Below are positions 1 through 11,035 of a DNA stretch of 64,000 nucleotides, piece after piece. Each line of letters begins with the position of its first letter. Position 1 is the first letter of the stretch. The stretch spans positions 7,812,001 through 7,876,000 of the forward strand of contig JANTQA010000057.1 in assembly GCA_027625915.1 (NCBI GenBank), given 5' to 3'. This DNA comes from Anaeramoeba flamelloides. Lineage: Eukaryota; Metamonada; Anaeramoebidae. Under the pieces are notes generated by a model. That model did no database searches and was not told the DNA's origin. It saw only the letters and a list, made by a program, of their open reading frames with translations. The position numbers and the translations under genes were made by a program.

Positions 1-190
1 TTTCATAGTTTTCTTTTCCATTTCCGTTTTCATTTTTGTTTCTTTTTTTTGTGTCTGTTCCATTTCTCTTGGGATTTTGATTTCGACTTTCTTTATCATC
101 AAAAATTTTTTTTTCTAGTTTTTTTCTTTTTGCCAGATCGTTTTTTGTTTGAATCTTGGTTGGTAATTTCACTTCAACTTTCGTGCTCAT
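1..190 (-). CDS. 5' exon of an unidentified Lys/Asn-rich protein, running off the left edge
   Basis: Reading leftward from an ATG at 190-188 the frame stays open to base 1 (63 codons). The peptide begins MSTKVEVKLPTKIQTKNDL and continues as a charged stretch rich in K, N, R and E, with no hydrophobic segment. Its G+C is clearly above that of the flanking AT desert, and the long open frame on the opposite strand (49-273) looks like its shadow. The Lys/Asn/Glu-rich composition matches the inserts seen in the recognisable genes of this window. Function cannot be assigned because the rest lies outside. It could be a first exon only, since donor-like GT sites are not clear inside the visible part. 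The start choice rests on this being the first in-frame ATG and on the drop to very AT-rich sequence upstream. Confidence 0.5.
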   Translation of the reverse strand, partial: MSTKVEVKLPTKIQTKNDLAKRKKLEKKIFDDKESRNQNPKRNGTDTKKRNKNENGNGKENYE

Positions 191-1248
191 TAAAGTTGTT
201 CGCAACCAAGAAGGATAAATTAAAAAAAAAATACAACAAAATTGTATTTTTAATAAAAAATAATTTCGAATAATATGTGGAAAAATTTAATTTTTTTTTT
301 AAACTTCTTGAGAGTCGTTTGTTAATTCAAAATTCATTGATGGGAGTAAATTTTTTTCATCAACTTTAAAAATTGTTTTACAATTGATGTTTTAAAATTT
401 AAATTTTGTGGAATTGTTAAGCAACTAATTGAAAAAAAAGGAAATAATTAAGAGAGAATCTACATGCATTTTTTGAGAAATGTCGTAATTTGTTTGATGG
501 GTCGTCGAGAAAATTTTGTTTTCATCTTATAAAAATGTAATTAAAACGAGAACAGAGTGTTGTTAATTTCAATAAAGATTGCTTTAATTTCATTGTCAGA
601 GATGAATTTTGCAAAGTACTTGGTATTTCTCCAATAAAATTTTAGAAATTTTTGCTTTTGAAACAAAAGTATGTTATTTAATTTAAAGGTGTAAAACTTT
701 CACAGTTCATCACAACCCTTCGATTGGTGTCCCAGTAAAATTAGAATTTTTCTGATTTAGTCTATTTGAGTGGTTTACAGTGTTGCATTTTTATGCAAAA
801 ATATTTTTATTCTTTTTATCTATTTCCTATTATTTTGTCTCTTAACAATTTGAAAATCAATTTGAATGAGAAACGATGAGATCTTTTGAGTCATATAAAT
901 AGTCTGAAATATAGGGCAAAGATTATTTATTTAAAACCTTTAATCTAATCTAGCTTTTTTTCTCTATCTCGTATTTTGAAGTGTTAATACTGTTAAAAAA
1001 AAAATGAGAAATCATCCAAAAGATAATCTGGAAAGAAAACCATCAAACCAGGTTTTATTTTATAACATTGTAAAAAGATTAAAAGCAAAGTTACAAATAA
1101 AAATTCAATAAAATTCTTTCGCAAACCAAAAATAATTTAGTTTTTTTGATCCAATCTCTAATTATTTTTAGCAAACGAGTCAAGTCACCATTTTTGTCCC
1201 TTTCAAGAAAATTTGAGATATTTCCAAGAAAAGCCTTTTCAAAGAACA
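191..1248. other. gene-free AT-rich stretch
   Basis: Upstream flank of the edge gene. I see only homopolymer-rich sequence and no convincing exon, repeat family member or RNA gene. A 21-codon minus-strand frame from an ATG near 522 exists but is too short to support. Confidence 0.5.
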
Positions 1249-1457
1249 TTACAATTTGATCCATAACCCTTTTTTTTGTGTATTATTATTTTTCAAAAAG
1301 GATTTAAATGTTGTTTTGGAAATTTTGAAGAATAATTGTTTTTCTAATTTTAATAATGTGGGTGTTTGAAATAATTGAGATTTTTTATTTAGGTTTTGAA
1401 GATCTACGATTGGTATAGTGTAGTGTTTGGTTTTTGATTTTCTTGGTTCCTTTAATT
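1249..1457 (-). CDS. candidate terminal exon of an unidentified protein
   Basis: A minus-strand open frame of about 69 codons begins directly after a good 3' splice site (TCGTTTTCAG, with AG at 1459-1458) and ends at a TAA at 1249. The peptide begins ELKEPRKSKTKHYTIP and is basic, with KTTFKSFLKNNN near the end. There is no upstream in-frame ATG, so if real it must be the last exon of a gene whose 5' part lies at higher coordinates. I did not find an upstream exon with matching phase. No family is recognised. A chance frame in Lys-rich, AT-rich DNA is the main alternative. Confidence 0.33.
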
Positions 1458-1704
1458 CTGAAAACGACAATTTTTAGAAAAAAAAACAGTACTTGATAAT
1501 GAGAAAAAGGAAAAGTTATTAAAAAATTTATTTTCTTTTTTAGCTTTGAAGTTTTTTTGATTTTTTTAAAAAGAGTATTTGACAAAACAAAGGCTGACCA
1601 ATTGAAGGGGTTTAAATTTTAGAGTTCATTATTTTTGTTGAAAAACAAAATATATAATTATTGTACTATTTTTAATAAAACAAAACAAATTAAAGTATTA
1701 GAGT

Positions 1705-2110
1705 CGGCCAAGGAGAAACCTAAATTTAAAATATGTTGTTATTGGGTGTAAATCACAATAGTTCGCCAAGGTTCAAATGTCTAAAAAAAATCAGATTAGT
1801 AAATTGTAATCTTAAAAGTTGATCTCATCAATTAAAAATGATACTTGTATTAAAAAAAAACCCAACAATTTCAGAAAAAAAATTGCATTTCACCACAAAT
1901 TTAAAGGTGGACTTATCAATATCCAGACTCCAAAGTTACAAAATATCTTTCTGAAATTTGTTGTGAAATGTAGCATAATTGCTGAAAACTTTGATTTTTT
2001 AACAAAATAATTGAATAATTAGCCAATAGATTTTTTTGAATAATTATAGATGAAATATTGGAAACATATTGATGTTTAAATTCGCTTTATAAAACAGAAA
2101 CAAACATTTC
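1705..2110. repeat. repeat family E, copy 1
   Basis: This stretch shares ordered blocks with 47830-48080, including TTAAAATATGTTGTTATTGG, a block around GATCTYRTCAATTAAAAA, AATTTCAGAAAAAAA and ACAAATTTAAAGGT. A weaker copy may begin near 30850. Ends are not resolved and no coding frame is seen, so it is a dispersed repeat of unknown class, possibly a non-autonomous transposon. Confidence 0.45.
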
Positions 2111-2549
2111 CAATCAATATTTAAGTTTTTATCTTGATTATTATTGAGTTAATCTTTGAAATTAAAAAAATATAAAAATACAGTTGTCTAAATAATAAAT
2201 ATAAAAAAGTTTAATTTATATTTCTAAATAATAAAGGATTTTTTTTATAGAAAACAAGGACATTAAAAGATCAAAGACACTTTCCATAAAACCCAATTAA
2301 ATATGAAATTGATCTCTTAAAGTTTTATTATTTAAAAAGAATTTCTTAAAATAAAAGATCAAATTAGAAAATATATCTCAATCAATAGATTTAATTTTAG
2401 AGAATTTTTATAATCATAGAAAAAAAAAAAAATTATAAAAAAAATTAAACAAATTGCCTTAATTATTTAGAATTTACTTCATTTCTCAAGGAATTTACTT
2501 TCAAATTCAATTTGAACCTTTTTATACTATTTGTTAGGAACTAATGTTA

Positions 2550-2712
2550 CCCCACCCCCCCTCCCCGAATAATAAGAAAAATAAGCACTGATTATATTTT
2601 GAAAAATATATTATAGTTGTTGGGAACACATAATTTGTATCAATAGAATAGATTTTTTATTTGAAAAAATTGTTAATTTTATAAAAAGGGAAATAAACAC
2701 ATTACCCCCCCC
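2550..2712. other. two oligo-C tracts in AT-rich DNA
   Basis: An interrupted run of C with a single A and a single T lies at about 2550-2566, and a second run of eight C lies at 2705-2712. Each is preceded by a similar TTAC. In DNA this AT-rich such runs are striking. The complementary strand could form G-quadruplex or triplex structure. Confidence 0.7.
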
Positions 2713-3770
2713 GTGCACACTTTTTTTTTTTTTTTTTTATTGTTTAGTATTATTGAGTTAATGTTTGAAAGTAAGAAAATAACTAAATAGCCATTTTTGA
2801 AAGTTCTAAAGATGAATTATTAAAGACTGGTTTACTATTATTTTTATTTTCTTTTTTTATTTTTATAAAAGGAATTGAAAAAATTTACAAAACAATAGTT
2901 TTTGATTGTGATTATTAGTAAAAAATGAATAATTTATTCTATAATAAAGATTCATACTGGATTTTTTAGTATACAAGTGTTATGACATATATAATAACCA
3001 TAGAAGTTAAATGTGTATCTAATAACCACAATTGAAATTGTTTTAATTTTTTTTTAATTTTTGTTTCTATAAGTCCATATTATTTTAGTGTGTTAATTTT
3101 TAATCTTTCTAATATTAGTTTTTTTAATGAAATTAAAAAGTTAATTAACCAACACGGAAAGAAGTTTAAAAGTTTTTGGAAAAAAAAAACAAATTTTTGA
3201 AAAAAAAACTTCAAATATTAAATCATTCATTTTTCAAATGCTTAACACTCAAAAATACAACAAGAGATTCTCTTAAAAAAAAAAATAAAAAAACACCAAT
3301 CTCAGATACGAGTGACGAGAGGAATTAAATGTCCCAAATACATAAATGAAAATTAAAACAAATCTGACAATTGTCCATTTAAAGATAAGATACATTTCTA
3401 ATGGGAAAAAAATGATTGATGGGTCTTCTATTTATTATTCTGTATATATATTCAAAACAGATTATATGAAAAGGATAAAAAAATTCTCGTAAAAACATGA
3501 AGATATAAGCCAAAACAATCAAAAACTCAATTGTATAGTCAGAATTTAAGAGTATTTTTCATTTCCCAGTAATTTTTAAAATTAATTAAGTACTAAAAAT
3601 AATGTATATCCAGAAAATATTGAAATTTTAAGTAATAATCTTGAAAAAAGTTCGAAAGATCCCCCCTTAAAATAAACTTTATTTCAGTTAAAGTTCCCAA
3701 CATTTTATTTCAAATAGCAATTATTTTTTATTATTGACCTTTGTGCGGAAAATAGGAAATAAGTAAAATA

Positions 3771-3966
3771 CAATTAGTACCACTTTTAAGGCACAAACTA
3801 CCAACGAAATTTAAGGCACAAAAAAATCTCAAATTAAAGCATAAAATTTATAATTTTTTATTTTACAATTCATTTTACTACAATCTGAATGTTGGCCCTT
3901 AATTTGAGATTTTTATCGTGCCTTGAATTTTGTTGGAAATTTATGCCTTAAAAGTGGAACTAACTG
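3771..3966. mobile_element. MITE family A, copy A1
   Basis: A 196-bp near-palindrome flanked by TA on both sides. Its arms carry the family signature CACTTTTAAGGCACAAAC and, further in, AAATTTAAGGCACAAAAAAA and TCTCAAATTAA, mirrored on the right. The left end is a decayed form of the CAGTCAGTT terminus. TA target duplication plus CAGT-type ends fit a non-autonomous element mobilised by a Tc1/mariner-type transposase. There is no coding capacity. Confidence 0.8.
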
Positions 3967-4316
3967 TAATACATACTAAAGAATAGTTGATACCCACCAG
4001 AAATAAAATGATACCAGTCAATGGATTTTCCCAAAAATTCGAAAACCTAAAATTCTTAGTTACCAATTGAGAAAAATAACATACATTATTATCCTTTTTG
4101 ATATCCAATCGAAGACCAAATAAAATACCAACAGAATTTAATTGGATTCCTTTACAATGATTTTCACTATTTCAATAACATTAGAATAACATGTTTTTAT
4201 CAACCGACTAAAAATTGTCCAAATAAAAAAAAAAAAATTACAAAGGAATAACTTGTACTATATATATAGATAACAAAAATATGGAAAAATGATTTTAATT
4301 TTAAAATTTCGAAAAT

Positions 4317-4711
4317 AAATTCAGTTCCACTTTTAAGACACATACTTTCAACAAAATTTTAGGTACAAAAGCATTCCAAATTAAGGCACTAAATTCAAAT
4401 TCTACAGTCAGTTTCACTTTTAAGGCACAAACTTTCAACGAAATTTAAGGCACAAAAAAAATCTCAAATTAAAGCCCAAAATTCAAATTCTAGTAAAAAT
4501 AAATTGTAAAAAAAAAAATTCCAAATTTGGTGTCTTAATTTGAGATTTTTTTGTGCCTTAAATTTCGTTGAAAGTTTGTGCCTTAAAAGTGAAACTGACT
4601 GTAGTAAAATAATTGTGGTTGAAAAAAATTCCATAAAATATGTTTTAATTTAAGATATTTATGCACCTTAAATTTGTTTCAAAGTTTGTACCTCATAAGT
4701 AGAAATTATTG
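4317..4711. mobile_element. MITE family A, copy A2, split by A3
   Basis: An older, more diverged family A copy whose left half (about 4317-4404) and right half (4602-4711) are separated by a second family A element at 4405-4601. The halves read AAATTCTA before the insertion and TAGTAAAATAA after it. The inner copy shows the same loop sequence uninterrupted, so the join is exact. The outer right end is followed by TA. Confidence 0.78.
4405..4601. mobile_element. MITE family A, copy A3, nested in A2
   Basis: The best-preserved family A copy, 197 bp. It starts CAGTCAGTTTCACTTTTAAG and ends with the reverse complement of that sequence, CTTAAAAGTGAAACTGACTG. Arms of about 80 bp pair almost perfectly. 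TA flanks both ends, and the target is the loop of the older copy A2. Its near-perfect arms imply recent activity. Confidence 0.9.
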
Positions 4712-4863
4712 TAGTATTGATATAGGTAGAGTTTATTAAAATTTTCAAGTTTATATCATTTTTTTTTTACTAACAACCAACTTGTATATATATATATATA
4801 ATGGTATATAAATATTTTCTTTGATGTGTTTTTTAGGATTCATTAAGCTGGTTTTTTGAAATA

Positions 4864-5362
4864 TAGTATTGAAAAAATAGCGGACCTAAAAGTAATCTCA
4901 TTAGTTTATTTTTAATTTTAAAATTAGGAAAATTGATATTTAAATTCTGAAAATTGAAAATTCAAATCCTTTTGAGAAATAACCAATTTTTTTATGAGCT
5001 GAGTAATAAACCTACCCAAAGTTCATGAAAAATAGGTTTCCCTAGAATACTCAAGTAATTGTTTGATATCCTAAGTAGATATACTATTTTTTAAAAATAA
5101 TGCAGTTTTATGGAGGTTTGTTAGAGTTTGGAGAATACTAATTTTTATTCTTGTTTTTTGATTGATTAGATAGTGTTTTGACAAGTGTAATTTCATTAAT
5201 CATCATTCGGATAAGTGATTGTGTACTAATTTTAAAAGTTTTATTATTAAAAAAAAGGAATTGGATTTTAAATAAAAGAAATTAAACAACAATTTTCCTA
5301 ATATTAACAATTAAAAATCTTGTCAGGGATTTTTTTCGTGTCAGGTATTTTTTTCACCACTT
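4864..5362. mobile_element. MITE family B, copy B1
   Basis: A 499-bp member of the most widespread family here. It is flanked by TA, starts TAGTATTGAAAAAAT and ends with AGGTATTTTTTTCACCACTT. The subterminal block TTTTTAATT is inverted near each end (CAATTAAAAATCTTG on the right). The interior carries the family landmarks TAATAAACCTACC, TTGTTTTTTGATTGATT and TTTCATTAATCATCATTC. An 80-codon frame inside it is not conserved in other copies and is not a gene. Confidence 0.8.
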
Positions 5363-8300
5363 TACAAAATATTTTAATATCTTTAGATTTAGATTATTTA
5401 ATCAATATCCCTATTAGAATAGCTAATGGCCCACCAATAATTAAGGTATTTCGAATTAAAATAGTAATATATTCTCTCATTTTTTCAAGCTTTTTAATTG
5501 ATCAAATAATAAAATTTTTCGGAGTTTTGGAAATATACCGATTTTTTGATTTGACAGTTTAATAGTAAAAGTTTGGAGAATGAAATAATAAAATTTTTAT
5601 TTTTTTATTCGAAAATCTTTTAAAAAATTATATTCAAAAGTTACCATTCCTATTGGACGAGAAGTGGCACACAAAATTAAAGGGTGGTTTTAAATTGTTT
5701 TCTTTTTTTTCGGTACATATAAATTTTTGTAATTGATAACATTACAAGGTTTTTAAAGAGATTGTACATTGATTATCGTATGTTCAAGGTGATAAATCAC
5801 AAACAGAAATTTTTTAATAAAAACAAATGAATCAAACTTGTTTAAAATTTTCAATTCAATTTTTCTCTATTTGGAAATAATTTGTGATTTTTTTTGTTAA
5901 GAGAGGAATGTTTGGATAAGTTTCTTTTTTTTAATGAGTTGATCATTAAAGTAGGAACTTTTTTTTTTTAATTCCTCACAAAGTTATTCTCCCTTTGTAA
6001 ATTTTCAGTATTTCTTCATTGGTAAATAATTTCTCTCATCTTTGAAATATTACAAAACTAAATAAAGCTTTAAAGAGGTGTGTTGTTATTGTTAGGATTG
6101 TTTTGTGGGGATTAATTTTGTTGTCTCTCTTTGTAAGTTTCATTTATTTTTTGGGTTTTTTTAAACGTCAAATATTTCTGTTTATTTTGAAAAAGTTTTT
6201 AATCTTACAACTAAAATTCAAAATCAATATTTTCGTTAAATCAAAGATATAAAAAGATTTTTACTGAGACAAAATTGACTTTGTATATATGAAAAAGAAT
6301 TATATCAGATATCTAAGAATAACAATTATTGGATTTTTTTTGAGATTATGTGATACTGATAAATTCCAATAAATTTCAAAAAATTTTTAGTTCAATTTCC
6401 ATTTGAAGAAATCTATGAACTGTTTCTTATCAAACATTATCTGACAAAGAGTATTTTGAAGAACACCTAAATTCACAGAGTTTCTTAACATTTGACTTCA
6501 TAAAATACCATACCCAAAGTTTGATCATTAAAATTACAAGTCGGAAAATCAAGTAAAAATTTCCAAAAATAAATTGCAATTTATCAGTAAGATTATTTTT
6601 TCAATAAAACCCCTTTATTAATATTTTGAAGAAAGGATATATCGGGCATATTTATTCTAAAAATTCAAGTTGTATTTGGGATAATAAAATCAAGTATAAA
6701 ATTTGATAAAAATTAGTTCAGTATTTTAAAATTTCTGAAAATAATCGAGCCACACCCAATTAGAAAATGATAATAAACTTTATTGGAGTTTGCTCAAAAG
6801 AGAAAATGAATTTTTTAAAATAAAATTGGGAAATTAACATTTTTAGCAAGAGCCAAGTCGATTAAAATATGACAGTTAATTAGTGGTTTAAAGTCATGTT
6901 TAATAAGATTTTCAAGTTCGCTCAATAGGAAAATTTGAAATTTCCTTATCTTGCTCTCTCTACCATAATTTTGAATTTAGGTTATTTCATTTAACTATGT
7001 TTACCTTAAAAAAGTTACGATTAGAAAACAAATTGTAATCAATTGAGGATTCTATTGAATCTCAAAATTGTCTAAGGAAACGAAAAGTACTTTGTCACTA
7101 TTTCTAGCATTTTTAGTGGCACTATTAAAAATTTTTTCTTTAATTACTTGCAAAAAAAAAATTTAAAGATCTCCTCGATCTTTTAATTTTATTTTTTAAG
7201 ATTTTTAAAAGTTCTAAGAGGCAACAATGGAGAAGAACTTAAAATTGGTTGTTGTATTGGTTTGTATGAACAATTTGATATTTTATGAATATTTTGCTTT
7301 TCTCAATAATAAAAGAAAATCATTATTACCTGTTTTCCTCTGATTTTGTTTGAATTCTATGTTGATAAAATGCCTTTGATCTTTTCAAAATCTAATGATA
7401 ATTGAAAATTGGAAATGTACAACAATTTTATTAATAATCACTTGATCAAACCGAAAAGTTTTCATAGAGACCATCCTTCATTAAAAATTTTAGAGATTTA
7501 TAAGATTTCTTCCTTTTTTGAATTTGAAATAATCAGTACTCTGAAACTATCTGTCCTAAAATCTTAATATTTTTTAGATCACTCTCGACACTGGTGTTTT
7601 TTAATTCCTTGTTTTTCAAAAAAAGAAAATTCTACAATACTAGTTCAGCATTTTCCTACTTTTTGATCATAAAGACTTTATTTTTTTTCATTTTCACAAA
7701 ATAAGTAACCAAATCAAAAAATACTCACATGGTGAAGTCTTATAGTTCCAGAATATTAAAATTTGGGAAAATAATGGATCTACTTTTACTTGAAAAGTTT
7801 AAAATTTTCATATCAGTATTTTAATTGAAAAAAAATAATTTTCAACAAGTTTTGGAGATAAATCAACAGTGTTCGATTCTCCTCAATTTATAAATATCTC
7901 TCTATTTGGTTTACAATTATTAACTGCGAAAATTCTCGATTTTTTATTTTTTAGAAAAATTGCAAATTCATTCGAAAATAAAATAAAAGAGAAATCCATA
8001 ATTTTGAAGAAGTCTCAATACCTCTTGAAAAAAACTGTTTCATTTGCTTCTGTTCCAATTCAAAAGTTTAAAAAAAATATTTTCAACTGAAAAAATAGAT
8101 CACATTATTCTGTCTTTCTCAAATTTAAATCTCTGGAGGAAGTTGAATTAAAATGTATCGAAAAAAAAAAAATACTACAAAAAAAAAAATAATTCTAGGA
8201 AACAATAACAAAAAGAGATGGAATTTTGATGAATTAATTGAGGTATTTAAAGAATCAAAAATTTTGTAGTATCGAAAATGATCAAATAAATTTGTTTCTC

Positions 8301-8707
8301 AATATTTTTCACCAACATAAAAATTTTGCTTTCAAAAATCAAATCTTAAAAGGTTGAATTTTCTTTGAATAGAACGGTTCAATGTTCCCTGTTTTGTCAG
8401 AGTGTTACCCTCAAATAAAATAACTGATCAATTAAAAATTTAACAAAACAACAAAAAAAAAAAAACAAAAAAAGTTGTAGTTATTTAAAGGGGATGTTAT
8501 TTGATCTATATAATTCAAAATTGATGAAAAAAAATCAAAAAAATACAATCAAGAGATTTAAAAAAAAGAAAAAAAATTTAAAATACAAAAGAAGAAGGAT
8601 GTAAATAAAAAAAAAATTCTAATATAAATAAAAAATCTAAAATTCTAAGTGAATGTCACATAATTTAAGAAGGAATTAAAGAAAGGCTGTATTAGGTTGG
8701 GGTGGGT
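5363..8707. other. gene-free AT-rich stretch
   Basis: I see no supported gene or complete repeat. A short plus-strand frame at 7226-7342 (begins MEKNLKLVVVLV) resembles a signal peptide but has no supported continuation. A 72-codon frame at 7869-8090 lacks an ATG. Confidence 0.4.
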
Positions 8708-9106
8708 TTAAAATTCGTATAAAAAGTTGTCTTCTGTCACGAATTTGGTTTTGTTCTTTCGTGAACGAGGCCTTCGTTTCTTGGCAGAAAATTGTCGTTT
8801 CACTTCGAAAGGTTGTTGGAGTTTTTTGGTGAAGAGGCCGTTTGTGGAAAAACCACTGGAGAGGTGTAAGTTTTTGGTGTCGTTACTGGTGTTGTTGTTA
8901 GAAATTATATCAAATTCCTCGGAATTCATGAAGCTTTCCGATGCAGTGAGATCCATCGAGAGAGTCGAAGTGGAGGTGTTCACCTTGATTTTGGAGTCCA
9001 AACTTTTTACTAAGTGCTTGAGCTCCGTTAAGTTCTCAAATCTTTGGTTGGAATTTTCGTTGCGATTTAAGTTGTATGATCTCGAGAAATTCATGAGTAA
9101 GGTGTT
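8708..9106 (-). CDS. small basic Ser/Asn-rich protein, probably a terminal exon
   Basis: The frame runs from an ATG at 9094 to a stop at 8708 (128 residues). Four more codons are open upstream, back to a likely acceptor (TTTAG) at 9107, so the exon probably starts at 9106 with an earlier exon elsewhere. G+C is much higher than in the flanks, which is the best evidence that it is coding. The protein has a short amphipathic helix-like segment (NLTELKHLVKSLDSKIKV, about residues 22-39), a Ser/Thr/Asn-rich middle, and a basic tail with KRQFSAKKRRPRSRKNK that looks like a nuclear-localisation or nucleic-acid-binding segment. No family is recognised. If there is no upstream exon, translation would start at the ATG at 9094. 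The long frame on the opposite strand is judged a shadow. Confidence 0.55.
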   Translation of the reverse strand, partial: NTLLMNFSRSYNLNRNENSNQRFENLTELKHLVKSLDSKIKVNTSTSTLSMDLTASESFMNSEEFDIISNNNTSNDTKNLHLSSGFSTNGLFTKKLQQPFEVKRQFSAKKRRPRSRKNKTKFVTEDNFLYEF

Positions 9107-10936
9107 CTAAATTTTTTAAAAAAAAAAAAAATTTTTAAAAACAAAAAAAAAATATTATTTAAAGTGAATCAATAAAAAATGAATTTTAATCACAAGGAAA
9201 TCTTCAAATTGACAATTAATTGGTCTTCAAAATAAAATGGATTTAAAAGTGGTTAGTTTGTGTGTTTTATAACCAATTGATTTTTATCTGAATTAGTTCA
9301 GGTTCAAATAAGAGTTTTTAATCAGATAAATACAGATGTTTGGGATTTAAAAAAAAAAATATTTATTGAGGAAACCTTTAAAACCGATTTATAAAAGTAC
9401 GTGACTTTTTATCATCGATTTAGGGACCTTTCTCAATGCTAACTCTTTAAGTTTTAATTTTAGTCATTTAATTAGAAAAAAAAAGTAGAAAGCAAATAGT
9501 TTTTTGTATTTGAAAATATACATTCTAAAAAAGCAGAAACATTGTGGACTCATCAAAAGGAATCATTTTTAGGGTTGCTTTGCGAACTCATTTTCTTGAT
9601 CAAAAAACTAAAAAAGATATAATTTCAACAAAGATTTTGGGTTAAATTCGAGTGTTTCGGTGGCTACAATTTTTTCCATGACAAATTTATGATGATTTGA
9701 TATCGCAATTGAAAATTCTTTTCCAAAAAATTGTCTTTGAATTTTTTCCCAACTTTGTATATGAACGATCTTTGAAAACATTTTAAGAAAACCCCAAAAT
9801 AAAAGGTTAACAGATCTGATTTGGAAACAAAGTGTTGAAATATCTAATCTGATTCTCAGACTTGTTCAATTTTTGAGAAAAAATTTTCGAAACAACCTCC
9901 AACAAAAAAGAAATTTGTTAAAATGATCAAAAATTCAACACTTTTATCATCCAAACCGAACTTTTATTGACATTGGTATGTTGTTTTCTCAAAAAGAATA
10001 ATTAAATTTTCTTTTTAAAAAAATGTGAATGTGTAATCAAACTGGTCCAAATATTAAAGAGAAAATAATGTGATGGGTTTATTCGCTCAGACAGAGTTTA
10101 GTTAATCTTTTGTAAAGTAAAATAACAATTTTCCTATAAACAAACATTTCTTAAAATGATCGAGTTAAATTCATTTAATTAAGCAAAAACTGATCAAATA
10201 GGTTTCTTTTAATTTTGTGTTTAAAATAATAAAAGGTTAAAGGAAATGTTAAAATAGAACCAAATATGAAAGAAATTTAACACTTCAACACAAATTTTCC
10301 AACATACCGGTGACTACAGTTTAGTGTTCTTCTCTTGGTCAATTCTTGAAAGAAAATTTTCCAAAATTGGAAAAAAATTGAATTCCAAGATACCTAACTG
10401 ATTGAAGAATATTTTAAAGTTTGATTACTTTGACTTAAATCACTTCACGAACAAAATTTAACATGTGTGTGTGTCAGGTGATAAAACTTTTAAACCATTC
10501 TGTTTGAAAAAGACTGATAAATTCCCAAAATATTACAAACTTTTTTGACAATTTTCCTTTGATATAGACTTATAAATTATATTTTCAGAACCTTTTATTT
10601 AAAAGAAGATCTCCCAAAAATGCCCCTTTAGATTGTTTTTTTGTAGTTAAATCCATGAAATTGTTTATACTTTGTCCAAATTTAGTAAAAAAAAACAGTC
10701 AAAAAATCTAAAAGGAATTAAGGACTATTCATATTTGCTGCTCTGTTGGGGTTAGAATATACTACTCTCGGTAATAAAAACGATTTAATAGAATCTCAAT
10801 TAAAGGAAAGCCATGATATTGAATTTTTATGCTTTTTATTGATTTTAGTCTATAAATAAAAAAAACATTTATTGATCAAAAACTGGAACGAATTTTCGAA
10901 CAAAATAAGGTAAAATTAAAAATGAATTTTTTGATT

Positions 10937-11035
10937 ATCGCTGTTGGTCATATCACCTTTATTCTCAAGTATATACACACACTTGGAATAAACTATCTGT
11001 TCATTCAAAATAATCGTGATATGACCAACAGTGAT
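10937..11035. repeat. inverted repeat (hairpin)
   Basis: Arms of 20 bp at 10937-10956 (ATCGCTGTTGGTCATATCAC) and 11016-11035 pair with one mismatch across a 59-base loop that contains a smaller AAGT/ACTT hairpin. The arms are GC-richer than the surroundings. It could be a short foldback element or a structured RNA, and no second copy was found in the window. Confidence 0.7.

Noticed and set aside
5320-5562. 80-codon plus-strand frame at the right end of B1
   Set aside because: Begins in the terminal repeat of a MITE, has no ATG and is not conserved in other family B copies.
7226-7342. Short plus-strand frame starting MEKNLKLVVVLV that looks like a signal peptide, with GTTTGT shortly after
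   Set aside because: Only 38 codons, and no downstream exon with matching phase could be found. AT-rich DNA readily gives hydrophobic N-termini.
8727-9110. 127-codon plus-strand frame opposite the small minus-strand gene
   Set aside because: Starts without ATG and its codon pattern is the antisense of a Ser/Lys/Asn-rich protein. Judged a shadow.
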